Of a DNA stretch of 8,066 nt, positions 1 to 4,779 are shown one piece after another (position 1 is the first letter of the stretch; each line of letters opens with the position of its first letter). The translations under genes and the position numbers were made by a program. Origin of the DNA: an uncultured Moraxella sp. (GTDB taxonomy: Bacteria > Pseudomonadota > Gammaproteobacteria > Pseudomonadales > Moraxellaceae); NCBI GenBank assembly GCA_937889485.1, contig CALAPG010000234.1, forward strand, positions 1 to 8,066, in the 5' to 3' direction. The notes under the pieces were generated by a model, which saw only the letters and a program-made list of their open reading frames with translations, had not been told where the DNA came from and did not search any database.

Positions 1-1
1 G

Positions 2-79
2 CTTGAAGGCAAGACCGAGCTCGACGTGCTGATTGCCTACCTCCAGGGCATGGGCGTCGAGATGAAAGGCGCCAGGTAA
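2..79 (+). CDS. ccoO: CcoO C-terminal end (cbb3 cytochrome c oxidase subunit II), partial
   Basis: Only the last 25 codons lie in the window, ending in TAA at 77-79. They read LEGKTELDVLIAYLQGMGVE followed by a short basic end. The KTE-(L/M)-D-x-(L/V/M)-IAYLQ pattern is typical of the C-terminus of CcoO, the membrane-anchored mono-haem cytochrome c subunit of the high-affinity cbb3 terminal oxidase. The identification rests on this motif plus the ccoQ gene that starts 3 bases later, since ccoN-O-Q-P is the standard order. The segment is visibly richer in G+C than the phage genes downstream and is unlikely to come from the same genome. The start and the haem-binding region are outside the window. 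Confidence 0.8.
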   Translation, partial: LEGKTELDVLIAYLQGMGVEMKGAR

Positions 80-82
80 GCC

Positions 83-259
83 ATGGACATCAACGATCTG
101 CGATCCATCGTCACGGTAGTTTCACTACTGACCTTTCTCGGGGTGATCTGGTTCGCCTATGCCAAGGGTAACCAGAAGCGTTTCGATGAGGCGGCCCAGC
201 TGCCTTTCGCGGAAGAAGATGATGGCGGTGCGACGTCCAAAACGTCGCACCCGAGCTGA
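83..259 (+). CDS. ccoQ: CcoQ/FixQ, small membrane subunit of cbb3 cytochrome oxidase
   Basis: This complete 58-residue protein starts MDINDLRSIV, has one transmembrane helix at about residues 8-26 (TVVSLLTFLGVIWFAYA), and then a charged stretch with F34-DEAAQLPFAEED. This is the usual CcoQ layout: a single helix followed by a cytoplasmic acidic LPFA/DD tail. CcoQ stabilises the interaction of CcoP with the CcoNO core of the oxidase in the inner membrane. The MDINDLRS start and the F-D/E-EAA-LPFA motif are what I associate with Burkholderiales homologues, so the fragment probably derives from a betaproteobacterium. The last 11 residues (GGATSKTSHPS) are encoded by a perfect inverted repeat, listed separately. 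ccoP should follow but is lost at ~279. Confidence 0.85.
   Translation: MDINDLRSIVTVVSLLTFLGVIWFAYAKGNQKRFDEAAQLPFAEEDDGGATSKTSHPS
227..251. repeat. Perfect 10-bp inverted repeat in the 3' end of ccoQ
   Basis: The arms GGTGCGACGT (227-236) and ACGTCGCACC (242-251) are exact reverse complements around the 5-base loop CCAAA. The hairpin is G+C-rich and lies in coding sequence 6 bases before the ccoQ stop. No T-run follows it (the next bases are an A/G-rich ribosome-binding region), so it is not an intrinsic terminator. It could form an mRNA structure between ccoQ and ccoP that affects stability or initiation at the next gene. No function is shown. Confidence 0.7.
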
Positions 260-263
260 GAAA

Positions 264-279
264 AAGGAAAGCAAATGAG
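264..279 (+). promoter_or_regulatory. Ribosome-binding site and start codon left over from ccoP
   Basis: AAGGAA at 264-269 sits 5 bases before an ATG at 275. This is where ccoP would begin after ccoQ. Reading from that ATG gives MRRPLSKSQIVC and a stop at 392-394, which is not CcoP: there is no transmembrane anchor followed by CxxCH. The true ccoP sequence therefore seems to stop within the first two codons, and foreign sequence begins at about 279. Confidence 0.45.
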
Positions 280-315
280 AAGGCCGTTATCAAAATCACA
301 AATAGTTTGCGTCAG

Positions 316-753
316 CCTGCTTTGGCTGGCGCTTTGCTATTTATTTCTCAAACCCAGAACCAATGGCAAGGTGCTTTGCTTTTATTCTGTCTAGGTTTTG
401 GGATGGGAATTCCTTTACTCATTGCCAGTGTTTTAGGTGCAAAGTTCTTACCTAAAGCGGGCGACTGGATGCATCAGATTAAAGTGATTTTTGCTTTTCT
501 GATGTTGGGGTTAAGCCTTTATTTCATCCGTCCTTTATTACCAGATTGGGGGATGCAAGCACTTAGTTGTGTACTTGGGCTGGCTTTTATTATTTATGCG
601 CTGTATCAGTTTTTTTGGAAAAAAGGGCAGTTACAGTGGCTTTATGTGCTCCTACTTTTATTGGTAACGCCATTTGTGGTTTATAACCAGTATCAACATA
701 TTCAAAATCGGGTGTTTTTACCTCATCATAGCCCCATTTATCAAAAACATTGA
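316..753 (+). pseudogene. dsbD: DsbD membrane-domain fragment (thiol:disulfide interchange protein), broken at both ends
   Basis: The frame open through 753 encodes ALAGALLFISQTQNQWQGAL and, further on, GFGMGIPLLIASVLGAKFLP-KAGDWM. This matches the second half of the DsbD transmembrane domain, which normally reads SPC-x-TAPL-GALLYI-Q followed by G-MG-PLL and LPK-G-WM. Four hydrophobic helices follow (about 352-440, 475-537, 556-615, 634-687). DsbD carries electrons from cytoplasmic thioredoxin across the inner membrane to periplasmic DsbC/DsbG and CcmG. The conserved SPC cysteine should be just upstream of ALAGALL, but the bases there read LRQP instead. The N-terminal domain, the first helices and the C-terminal CxxC thioredoxin domain are all absent. 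No true start exists here; a TTG at 307 is the first possible codon. The frame ends at TGA 751-753 after residues I do not recognise. The sequence resembles Acinetobacter-type DsbD, by memory only. Confidence 0.75.
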
Positions 754-976
754 TAATCCGAGCGAATACGCAGACATCCTTGCCAAAGCCATTGATATCA
801 CCAACGACAACGACATGCCAGACCAGGTACGTGCCAAACTTTACCGTGCCTATGGCAATGCATTAAAAGCTGATAAGCCGACTGATGCCATCAATGCGTA
901 TGAAAAAGCCATCAAACTTGATGAAGCCGTTGGCGCAAAATCAGACTTAAGCAAACTTAAAGCCGCTCAAGGCTAA
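746..976 (+). CDS. M: Terminase small (endonuclease) subunit gpM, C-terminal fragment
   Basis: About 76 residues are recognisable, from NIDNPSEYADILAKAIDITN to AIKLDEAVGAKSDLSKLKAA. The pattern of (D)MPD-(Q/E)-VRAKL-(Y/H)-(R/K)-A-G followed by a TPR-like helix pair ending A-LDE-GxK-D--L matches the C-terminus of P2 gpM, the endonuclease subunit that cuts concatemeric DNA during packaging together with gpP. The helix pair alone could be read as a TPR protein, but the position directly before gpL, as in P2 (M-L-X), settles it. The upstream part in this frame (674-745) is out-of-frame dsbD sequence, not gpM; the break lies at about 736-750. The nuclease N-terminus is missing, so this copy cannot be functional as shown. 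Confidence 0.75.
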   Translation, partial: NIDNPSEYADILAKAIDITNDNDMPDQVRAKLYRAYGNALKADKPTDAINAYEKAIKLDEAVGAKSDLSKLKAAQG

Positions 977-993
977 CAGACCCACCCACGGGT

Positions 994-1069
994 AAGGCGG
1001 CTGATAAAACTATCTGAAAAGTAAATTAACTTTTACCAGCATTCTTTTATCACTACCGCCTTTTATTTT
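994..1069 (+). terminator. Structured M-L gap, possible terminator or attenuator
   Basis: The 102 bases between gpM and gpL can fold as a nested structure. The outer arms are AAGGCGG (994-1000) and CCGCCTT (1056-1062). The inner arms are TGATAAAA (1002-1009) and TTTTATCA (1045-1052). Inside is a small hairpin, AAAAGT (1017-1022) with ACTTTT (1029-1034). The outer right arm runs into TTTTATTTT (1061-1069), as in an intrinsic terminator, and gpL starts 10 bases later with only a weak GGA at 1070-1072. This could attenuate late transcription or control gpL translation. It was found by eye, without an energy calculation. Confidence 0.4.
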
Positions 1070-1078
1070 GGATAAACC

Positions 1079-1621
1079 ATGCTTATCAATCAGCAAATCA
1101 ATCATGCCGAAGTACCAAATCCGATTAAGGGCTTGCCATCGGTCTCAACGACTGACTTGGTGCAAATGATGCGTATTGACAAGACAATGGGCAGCGACCG
1201 TATTGCAGGCTACATCAGTGATGCCTATGACAATATTAATGCACAAATCCCTTACTTGGATGACGATCAGTTTGGTTTTGTTGTGGGCGGTACCTGCGTT
1301 TGGGAGTCCGCCCCTGCTTTGATTAGCCACCACCACCGATTATCATCGAATATTAGGTCAATATTACCCCGCTGGGCTGACGGATTTCTAACGCTTACCC
1401 AATTGGTTACTCACCATCGCTGGCAGCGCACTTATAAGCGCGCCGTACTTAACGAAGCTGCCGCACTCATGGCTGATAACTACATGGATTTTGACACCAT
1501 TGGTCAAGGCATCACACGCGGCAATAACGAAAATACCAAGTCTGACGCCCTGCGCCGTATCGTCAACCATGCGATTGCTGACTTGACCGGCAAAAGCCGT
1601 AACCGTGTGAGGTTGTTATGA
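1079..1621 (+). CDS. L: Head completion/stabilisation protein, P2 gpL-like
   Basis: This 180-residue protein is slightly longer than P2 gpL (about 169). P2 gpL and relatives carry a segment near the N-terminus of the form (S/L)-x-x-(D/E)-LR-x-x-MR-(I/L)-D-x-T followed by a helix with N-A; here it is DLVQMMRIDKTMGSDRIAGY at 26-45, then DAYDNINAQI. The C-terminus LRRIVNHAIADLTGKSRNRV matches the ending LRRDA-WAIRDI-G-RR of the family. gpL caps the packaged head at the portal vertex and provides the joint for the tail. The middle (about 63-105, with HHH and few charged residues) does not resemble the family well and looks longer than usual; I checked the other frames there and found no clear frameshift. 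The stop overlaps the start of gpX as ATGA. Confidence 0.8.
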   Translation: MLINQQINHAEVPNPIKGLPSVSTTDLVQMMRIDKTMGSDRIAGYISDAYDNINAQIPYLDDDQFGFVVGGTCVWESAPALISHHHRLSSNIRSILPRWADGFLTLTQLVTHHRWQRTYKRAVLNEAAALMADNYMDFDTIGQGITRGNNENTKSDALRRIVNHAIADLTGKSRNRVRLL

Positions 1622-1836
1622 CAATACAACGCACCACAGCATCACAACAATTTGACACGCTCGACGCTATTGCTTATCGCTTTTTTGGTAATCAGTCAAA
1701 CGCATACTTACCAAAAATCGTTGAATTAAACCCACAATTTACCCCGCTCGCTATTTTACCTATGCGCAGTACCGTGATTTTACCTTTTACGACAACCGTC
1801 GCCAACGTGCAGCAACGGTTAAAACTTTGGGATTGA
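1618..1836 (+). CDS. X: Tail protein X, LysM-like (P2 gpX)
   Basis: This 72-residue protein is close to the 67 residues of P2 gpX. FDTLDAIAYRFFGNQS at 12-27 is the family hallmark, normally GDTLD-I-WR-YG. It is followed by VELNPQFTPLAILPMRSTVI, matching the usual V---NP-LA--G--LP-G--I-LP. The fold is LysM-like. In P2, X is an essential tail gene; its exact place in the tail is less well defined than that of R, S or V. The start is fixed by the ATGA overlap with gpL. The next gene begins 1 base after its stop, with GGGATTGAT as the likely ribosome-binding stretch. Confidence 0.88.
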   Translation: MTIQRTTASQQFDTLDAIAYRFFGNQSNAYLPKIVELNPQFTPLAILPMRSTVILPFTTTVANVQQRLKLWD

Positions 1837-1837
1837 T

Positions 1838-2296
1838 ATGTTAAAAAAATCTAGCCTAATTTTTGATTTTATCGGCTGTATGCTGGGATGGAGCATTGTT
1901 GCTTTTCTCTGGCTGCTTGCCACTATTAACCCCGTATTTGCTGAGTATAAACAGCTATTACCTATTTCTACCATTACCAATGCCATGCTTATTGCCACTG
2001 TCATTGGTGCGATTGGTGGTTACCTTGCCTTCGGCGAAGATAAAAAATTCCCCCCATCTGCCACTAGCGTAGGACACGTGCTCTTAGGTTTGGGTGCAGG
2101 ATTGTTCTTTACCCGTGGCAGTCTTGAGCTCATGGGTCGTAACAATTCTAGCGAGGACGTGGTTTTGTTCGTTAGCTTTTTGTGGGCTGTCGGCGGTTAT
2201 TTTATTTTGCGTCTATTAATCGCGGTTGCCAATTCTGATCGTATCAAAGCCATTTTGCCCGATTGGCTTGCCAAATTTATGGGGGTGGATAAATGA
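1838..2296 (+). CDS. Four-helix membrane protein in the holin position
   Basis: This 152-residue protein has four predicted transmembrane helices: about residues 9-30, 45-65, 78-95 and 106-130. A charged loop (FGEDKKFPP, 65-73) separates helices 2 and 3. The C-terminus is short and amphipathic (SDRIKAILPDWLAKFMGVDK). There is no cleavable signal peptide and no enzymatic motif. In P2 this slot (after X, before the endolysin K) holds the holin Y, which permeabilises the inner membrane to release the endolysin. P2 gpY is only 93 residues with fewer helices, so this is a different protein filling the same position. Calling it a holin is inference from position and topology. It overlaps the next gene by ATGA; GGGGGTGG just upstream of 2293 probably serves that gene as ribosome-binding site. 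Confidence 0.6.
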   Translation: MLKKSSLIFDFIGCMLGWSIVAFLWLLATINPVFAEYKQLLPISTITNAMLIATVIGAIGGYLAFGEDKKFPPSATSVGHVLLGLGAGLFFTRGSLELMGRNNSSEDVVLFVSFLWAVGGYFILRLLIAVANSDRIKAILPDWLAKFMGVDK

Positions 2297-2622
2297 TTTA
2301 CCTATTACACGTCGCTTTAATGCTACTTAGTATGACCATTTTAACAGCGTTTTTATGGGTGACGCGCCGCTATGATGACATCCTTTGGTGGGCACTGCGC
2401 TGTTTATTGCTCCATAGTCTGGTTGCAGTTGTCTATATGGCGTATGACGCGGTTGATGCTGGGTTTACGATGTCATTGAGCCTGATTTTGATTCGCTCTG
2501 GCTTTGCCACCTTGACCATGGCATTAGCATTGTTATGGTTTTTACTGCACTGCGAACGTAAAAATCATCGTCGCCAGCGATTTAATGACCGAATTCAGCA
2601 AATTTTTAAGGAGAGCCAATGA
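2293..2622 (+). CDS. Small three-helix membrane protein, holin/antiholin candidate
   Basis: This 109-residue protein has three predicted membrane helices: about residues 3-22, 33-52 and 60-86. A strongly basic, hydrophilic tail follows (CERKNHRRQRFNDRIQQIFK). Three helices with a basic C-terminal cytoplasmic tail is a common small-holin layout. With the four-helix protein before it, this gives two membrane proteins directly upstream of an endolysin that lacks its own export signal, so one may be the holin and the other its inhibitor or helper. It does not look like a spanin: there is no long periplasmic coiled coil and no lipobox. The start is set by the ATGA overlap. Its 3' end carries the AAGGAG (2608-2613) that serves the endolysin. 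Confidence 0.55.
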   Translation: MIYLLHVALMLLSMTILTAFLWVTRRYDDILWWALRCLLLHSLVAVVYMAYDAVDAGFTMSLSLILIRSGFATLTMALALLWFLLHCERKNHRRQRFNDRIQQIFKESQ

Positions 2623-3224
2623 GCACACCTGCGCACAAAAAAATAACCCTAGCCCAAATCAAAGCCTGTGCCGATAGTCTTGGCGTACCCTTAGCCGCCA
2701 TGCGTGCTGTGCATGAAGTCGAATCCAAAGGCGAAGGGTTTTTATCCACGGGTGAACCTGTGATTTTGTTTGAGCCGCATATTTTTTATAAGCGGCTCAC
2801 CAAAAAAGGCTTGCTTGATATCCGTGCAAAAGTGATGCGAGAACGTCCAGACCTTTGCTATCCAAAATGGAAACCAAAGTCCTATGGTGCTGAAGGTAGC
2901 TATCAACACCAACGCTTGACCGCCGCCAGTCAATACCACCGTGAATCTGCGCTCGAGTCTGCCAGCTGGGGATTGGGACAAGTGATGGGCTTTAATTGGA
3001 AAGACTTGGGATACCCAACGCTACAAGCTTTTATCAACGCCCAATACAAAGATGAAGGCGCGCAACTTGACACCATGTGCCGATTTATCCGCCAAAATAA
3101 ACTTGTTGATGCACTAAAAAACAAAGACTGGTCAGCGCTTGCCTATCGGTACAATGGCGAGGGCTACAAAGCCAATAATTATCATGGCAAACTTGCCGCC
3201 GCTTTTAAACAATTTAACGCATGA
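2619..3224 (+). CDS. Endolysin, N-acetylmuramidase of the DUF3380 (PF11860) type
   Basis: This 201-residue protein is a single catalytic domain. VHEVESKGEGFLSTGEPVIL at 31-50 followed by FEPHIFYKRL is the diagnostic core of this muramidase family, usually E-x-S-G-G-GF---G-P-ILFE-H-F. E33 and E35 are the candidate catalytic acids. SASWGLGQVMGFNWKDLGY (114-132) and ALAYRYNGEGYKANNYHGKL (173-192) are the conserved glycosidase-like and C-terminal motifs. The enzyme would cleave the MurNAc-GlcNAc bond of peptidoglycan. It has no signal peptide or N-terminal anchor helix, so it should need a holin, in agreement with the two membrane proteins upstream. It replaces the unrelated P2 lysozyme K at the same locus. 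A strong AAGGAG lies 5 bases before the ATG. Its stop overlaps the start of gpR by ATGA. Confidence 0.9.
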   Translation: MSTPAHKKITLAQIKACADSLGVPLAAMRAVHEVESKGEGFLSTGEPVILFEPHIFYKRLTKKGLLDIRAKVMRERPDLCYPKWKPKSYGAEGSYQHQRLTAASQYHRESALESASWGLGQVMGFNWKDLGYPTLQAFINAQYKDEGAQLDTMCRFIRQNKLVDALKNKDWSALAYRYNGEGYKANNYHGKLAAAFKQFNA

Positions 3225-3631
3225 AATACCTAATCGACCTTAAAAACGACCTGCTGGCACAGTTTAAGCCGATTACCGCCGACAAGACCTTTTTACAGCT
3301 TGTCAACGGCAATCTGCCGCCAGAGACGCAAACGGTCAGTTATATTGCCCGCTTTATTTTTACTGATTGCAAACTTGCCGAGCCGTTTGCCGTGTTGGCA
3401 TTTATCCGTCAGTGGTTTGACGCACGGGGTCGCAGTGTTCCCGATCTAAGTTTTGATTGCGATGTCATCGACTTGGAGTCTTACGACTTGCAGATTGATA
3501 TTAGTCTAAACGACAAGCTCACTTTTATTGCCATTGATGCGGTAGCTGTTTGTCCTGAGCTGGTGTGGTCGGATGAAGCAGGGACGTTTATTAGCAGTAG
3601 TATTTTGGCAGGCGATTTCATTGATGAGTAA
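3221..3631 (+). CDS. R: Tail completion protein R (P2 gpR)
   Basis: This 136-residue protein is a little shorter than P2 gpR (155). It begins with a helical stretch MKYLIDLKNDLLAQFKPIT and has a central FAVLAFIRQWFDARGRSVPD (62-81), then a strand-rich part with YDLQIDISLNDKLTFI (92-107). This matches gpR, whose middle reads VPVLAWLRENQPDI followed by FDISISL-L-E. gpR and gpS are needed to complete the tail after tube and sheath assembly, at the end that joins the head. P2 lysB and lysC normally lie between K and R; here the endolysin runs directly into R with an ATGA overlap. The stop at 3629-3631 falls inside a triplicated 14-base unit that contains the start of gpS. Confidence 0.8.
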   Translation: MKYLIDLKNDLLAQFKPITADKTFLQLVNGNLPPETQTVSYIARFIFTDCKLAEPFAVLAFIRQWFDARGRSVPDLSFDCDVIDLESYDLQIDISLNDKLTFIAIDAVAVCPELVWSDEAGTFISSSILAGDFIDE

Positions 3632-3664
3632 TTTTGGATGCGTGATTTTGGATGAGTGATTTTA
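3623..3664. repeat. Three tandem copies of a 14-bp unit at the R-S junction
   Basis: The copies are GATGAGTAATTTTG (3623-3636), GATGCGTGATTTTG (3637-3650) and GATGAGTGATTTTA (3651-3664). Each contains an ATG (3624, 3638, 3652), and each ATG falls in a different frame because 14 is not a multiple of three. The first copy holds the gpR stop (TAA, 3629-3631) and the third holds the gpS start. Only the third ATG opens the gpS frame; the first gives MSNFGCVILDE and the second MRDFG before a stop. Confidence 0.85.
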
Positions 3665-4104
3665 GCGGACTGACCGACTGGTTACAGCGGATTGACACAC
3701 AACTTGACGACGGTCAAAAACAAGCGTTAATGCGTCGCATTACCACCCGACTAAAACAACAATGGTCGCAGCGTATCCGCTCTCAAATCGACCCAAGCGG
3801 TGCAGGTTTTATCCCAAGAAAAGCCAAGGGGCGTAAGTTTCGGGGCAAACGTGTCAAGACGGGTGCAATGTTTACCCGTGCTAGTCGTATGCTAAAAACC
3901 GCTTACAGCACGCATCATGCTGAGATTGGTTTTGCAGGGCGATTGGCACAGATTATGGCAGTGCATCAATACGGACAAGTCGCCAGACCGTCGCCGACCG
4001 TCCGCCCTGTCCAGTATGCAGTACGTGAAACGGTGGGATTTAGTAGCGAGGATGAGCAGCTTATCATCGAAGAATTTGAGAATTTTTTTATGAATCTTAA
4101 CTGA
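3652..4104 (+). CDS. S: Tail completion/virion morphogenesis protein S (P2 gpS)
   Basis: This 150-residue protein has the same length as P2 gpS. The family motifs are LRRITTRLKQQ-type helix at about 25-40, RIRSQIDPSGAGFIPRK at 41-57 (usual form RI--Q-DPDG--W-PRK), a basic KGRKFRGKRVKTGAMF segment at 59-74, and VHQYG at 104-108 followed by RPSPTVRPVQYAVRET (112-127), matching the (V/I)HQ-G ... (P)-R--LG region. With gpR it finishes the tail and helps it join the head. The ATG at 3652 has no strong Shine-Dalgarno; a TTTTGGATG repeat unit precedes it, and two out-of-frame ATGs lie 14 and 28 bases upstream. S is the last gene of this cluster; a terminator follows 37 bases later. Confidence 0.88.
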   Translation: MSDFSGLTDWLQRIDTQLDDGQKQALMRRITTRLKQQWSQRIRSQIDPSGAGFIPRKAKGRKFRGKRVKTGAMFTRASRMLKTAYSTHHAEIGFAGRLAQIMAVHQYGQVARPSPTVRPVQYAVRETVGFSSEDEQLIIEEFENFFMNLN

Positions 4105-4140
4105 AGGAAAATATTCAAGACTTTATTATCCCCAACCATA

Positions 4141-4171
4141 AAAAGACCGCAATTATTGATTGCGGTCTTTT
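4141..4171. terminator. Strong symmetrical intrinsic terminator after gene S
   Basis: AAAAGACCGCAAT (4141-4153) and ATTGCGGTCTTTT (4159-4171) are exact reverse complements around a 5-base loop, TATTG. The stem has 13 pairs with a G+C-rich centre and ends in a T-run on one strand and an A-run on the other, so it should stop RNA polymerase from either side. It falls between S and V, which in P2 is the boundary between two late transcription units (the O-to-S operon, and the V operon with its own promoter). Confidence 0.9.
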
Positions 4172-4230
4172 GCTTATTTTACCCATTGCTCACTCATGCC
4201 ACACTTTACCCAATCATTAGGTATTGAGCC
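4172..4230 (+). promoter_or_regulatory. Expected late-promoter region before gene V, no clear motif
   Basis: The terminator upstream means V through the fibre genes need their own promoter here, as in P2 where PV lies at this place and is activated by Ogr. I looked for the P2-type TGT-N12-ACA activator site in 4105-4230 and found no TGT at all on this strand. No convincing -35/-10 pair is visible, and gpV has no clear Shine-Dalgarno. The assignment rests on gene order and the terminator only. A host-specific Ogr homologue may use a different site. Confidence 0.3.
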
Positions 4231-4779
4231 ATGACTGCGCAAATTTTATCCGAACAACAACGCCGCTTACATAACATTGCCACCATTGGCACTGTGTTTG
4301 ACGTCAACCCAGACGACCAAACCATGCGCCTAGACGTCGGCGACAACCAAACCGACTGGTTGCCTATACCTGCCTTGGCGGCTGGACAAGTGCGTGTATG
4401 GCGTTGCCCATCCGTTGGTGAACAATTTTTGTTAGTCAGTCCAAGTGGTGAGCTTGCCAACGCTATCCCTGTTTTATCGCTTTACAGCAACCAACACCCA
4501 AGCCCATCAAACGACCCCAACGAAATCCGCGTGCGTTTTAACGATAGCGATTTTTTAAGCGTTAACACCCAAGATAGCCAGCTAATATTAAAGATTAACG
4601 ACGTTATCTTTGATGTTAACAGCACCACACTCACCGGCAATTTAGCGGTGAATGGTAATGTCCAAGTTGATGGCAATATCCATTCAGACGGTGACACCGT
4701 CGCAGGGTCAATCAGTCTACAAAAACACAAACATGGTGGCGTCATGGGTGGTAACTCCACCACAGGAGCACCGCAATGA
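4231..4779 (+). CDS. V: Baseplate spike protein V (P2 gpV)
   Basis: This 182-residue protein is shorter than P2 gpV (211). Residues 15-85 form the OB-fold-like base with IGTVFDVNPDDQTMRLDVGD and a conserved WLPI-AL-AG--RVWR-PSVGEQ segment (43-65). From about 130 comes a strand repeat rich in G and N (LTGNLAVNGNVQVDGNIHSD) that forms the trimeric beta-helix shaft. The tip carries H166-K-H168-GGV. This HxH pair binds an iron ion at the apex of P2-type spikes. gpV is the needle at the centre of the baseplate that pierces the outer membrane when the sheath contracts. It overlaps gpW by ATGA. It is the first gene after the terminator, and so the head of the baseplate operon. Confidence 0.92.
   Translation: MTAQILSEQQRRLHNIATIGTVFDVNPDDQTMRLDVGDNQTDWLPIPALAAGQVRVWRCPSVGEQFLLVSPSGELANAIPVLSLYSNQHPSPSNDPNEIRVRFNDSDFLSVNTQDSQLILKINDVIFDVNSTTLTGNLAVNGNVQVDGNIHSDGDTVAGSISLQKHKHGGVMGGNSTTGAPQ

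Noticed and set aside
316..735. dsbD as a moron gene carried by the prophage between its packaging genes.
   Set aside because: Both ends of dsbD and the start of gpM are missing, so it is not an intact cargo gene; a broken or artificial join explains it better.
674..745. N-terminal part of a 100-residue protein starting MWFITS and running into the gpM fragment.
   Set aside because: These bases are the dsbD fragment read out of frame; only the part from about 746 resembles gpM.
746..976. Free-standing TPR protein.
   Set aside because: The helix pair looks TPR-like, but the MPD-VRAKL and LDE-GxK-D patterns and the position before gpL fit the C-terminus of gpM better.
1863..2072. Out-of-frame 69-residue reading with LLLFSGC, considered as an embedded Rz1-like lipoprotein.
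   Set aside because: The lipobox is poor, the frame is a shifted reading of a membrane-protein gene (hence hydrophobic by default), no Rz partner is present, and there is no ribosome-binding site.
2742..2981. Minus-strand open frame opposite the endolysin, and similar minus-strand frames opposite L, V, J and the fibre gene.
   Set aside because: Each lies wholly against a well-identified gene, lacks a ribosome-binding site, and has no recognisable content.
3624..3659. Leader peptide MSNFGCVILDE from the first repeat copy before gene S.
   Set aside because: It arises automatically from the 14-bp triplication; there is no sign of selection on the peptide.
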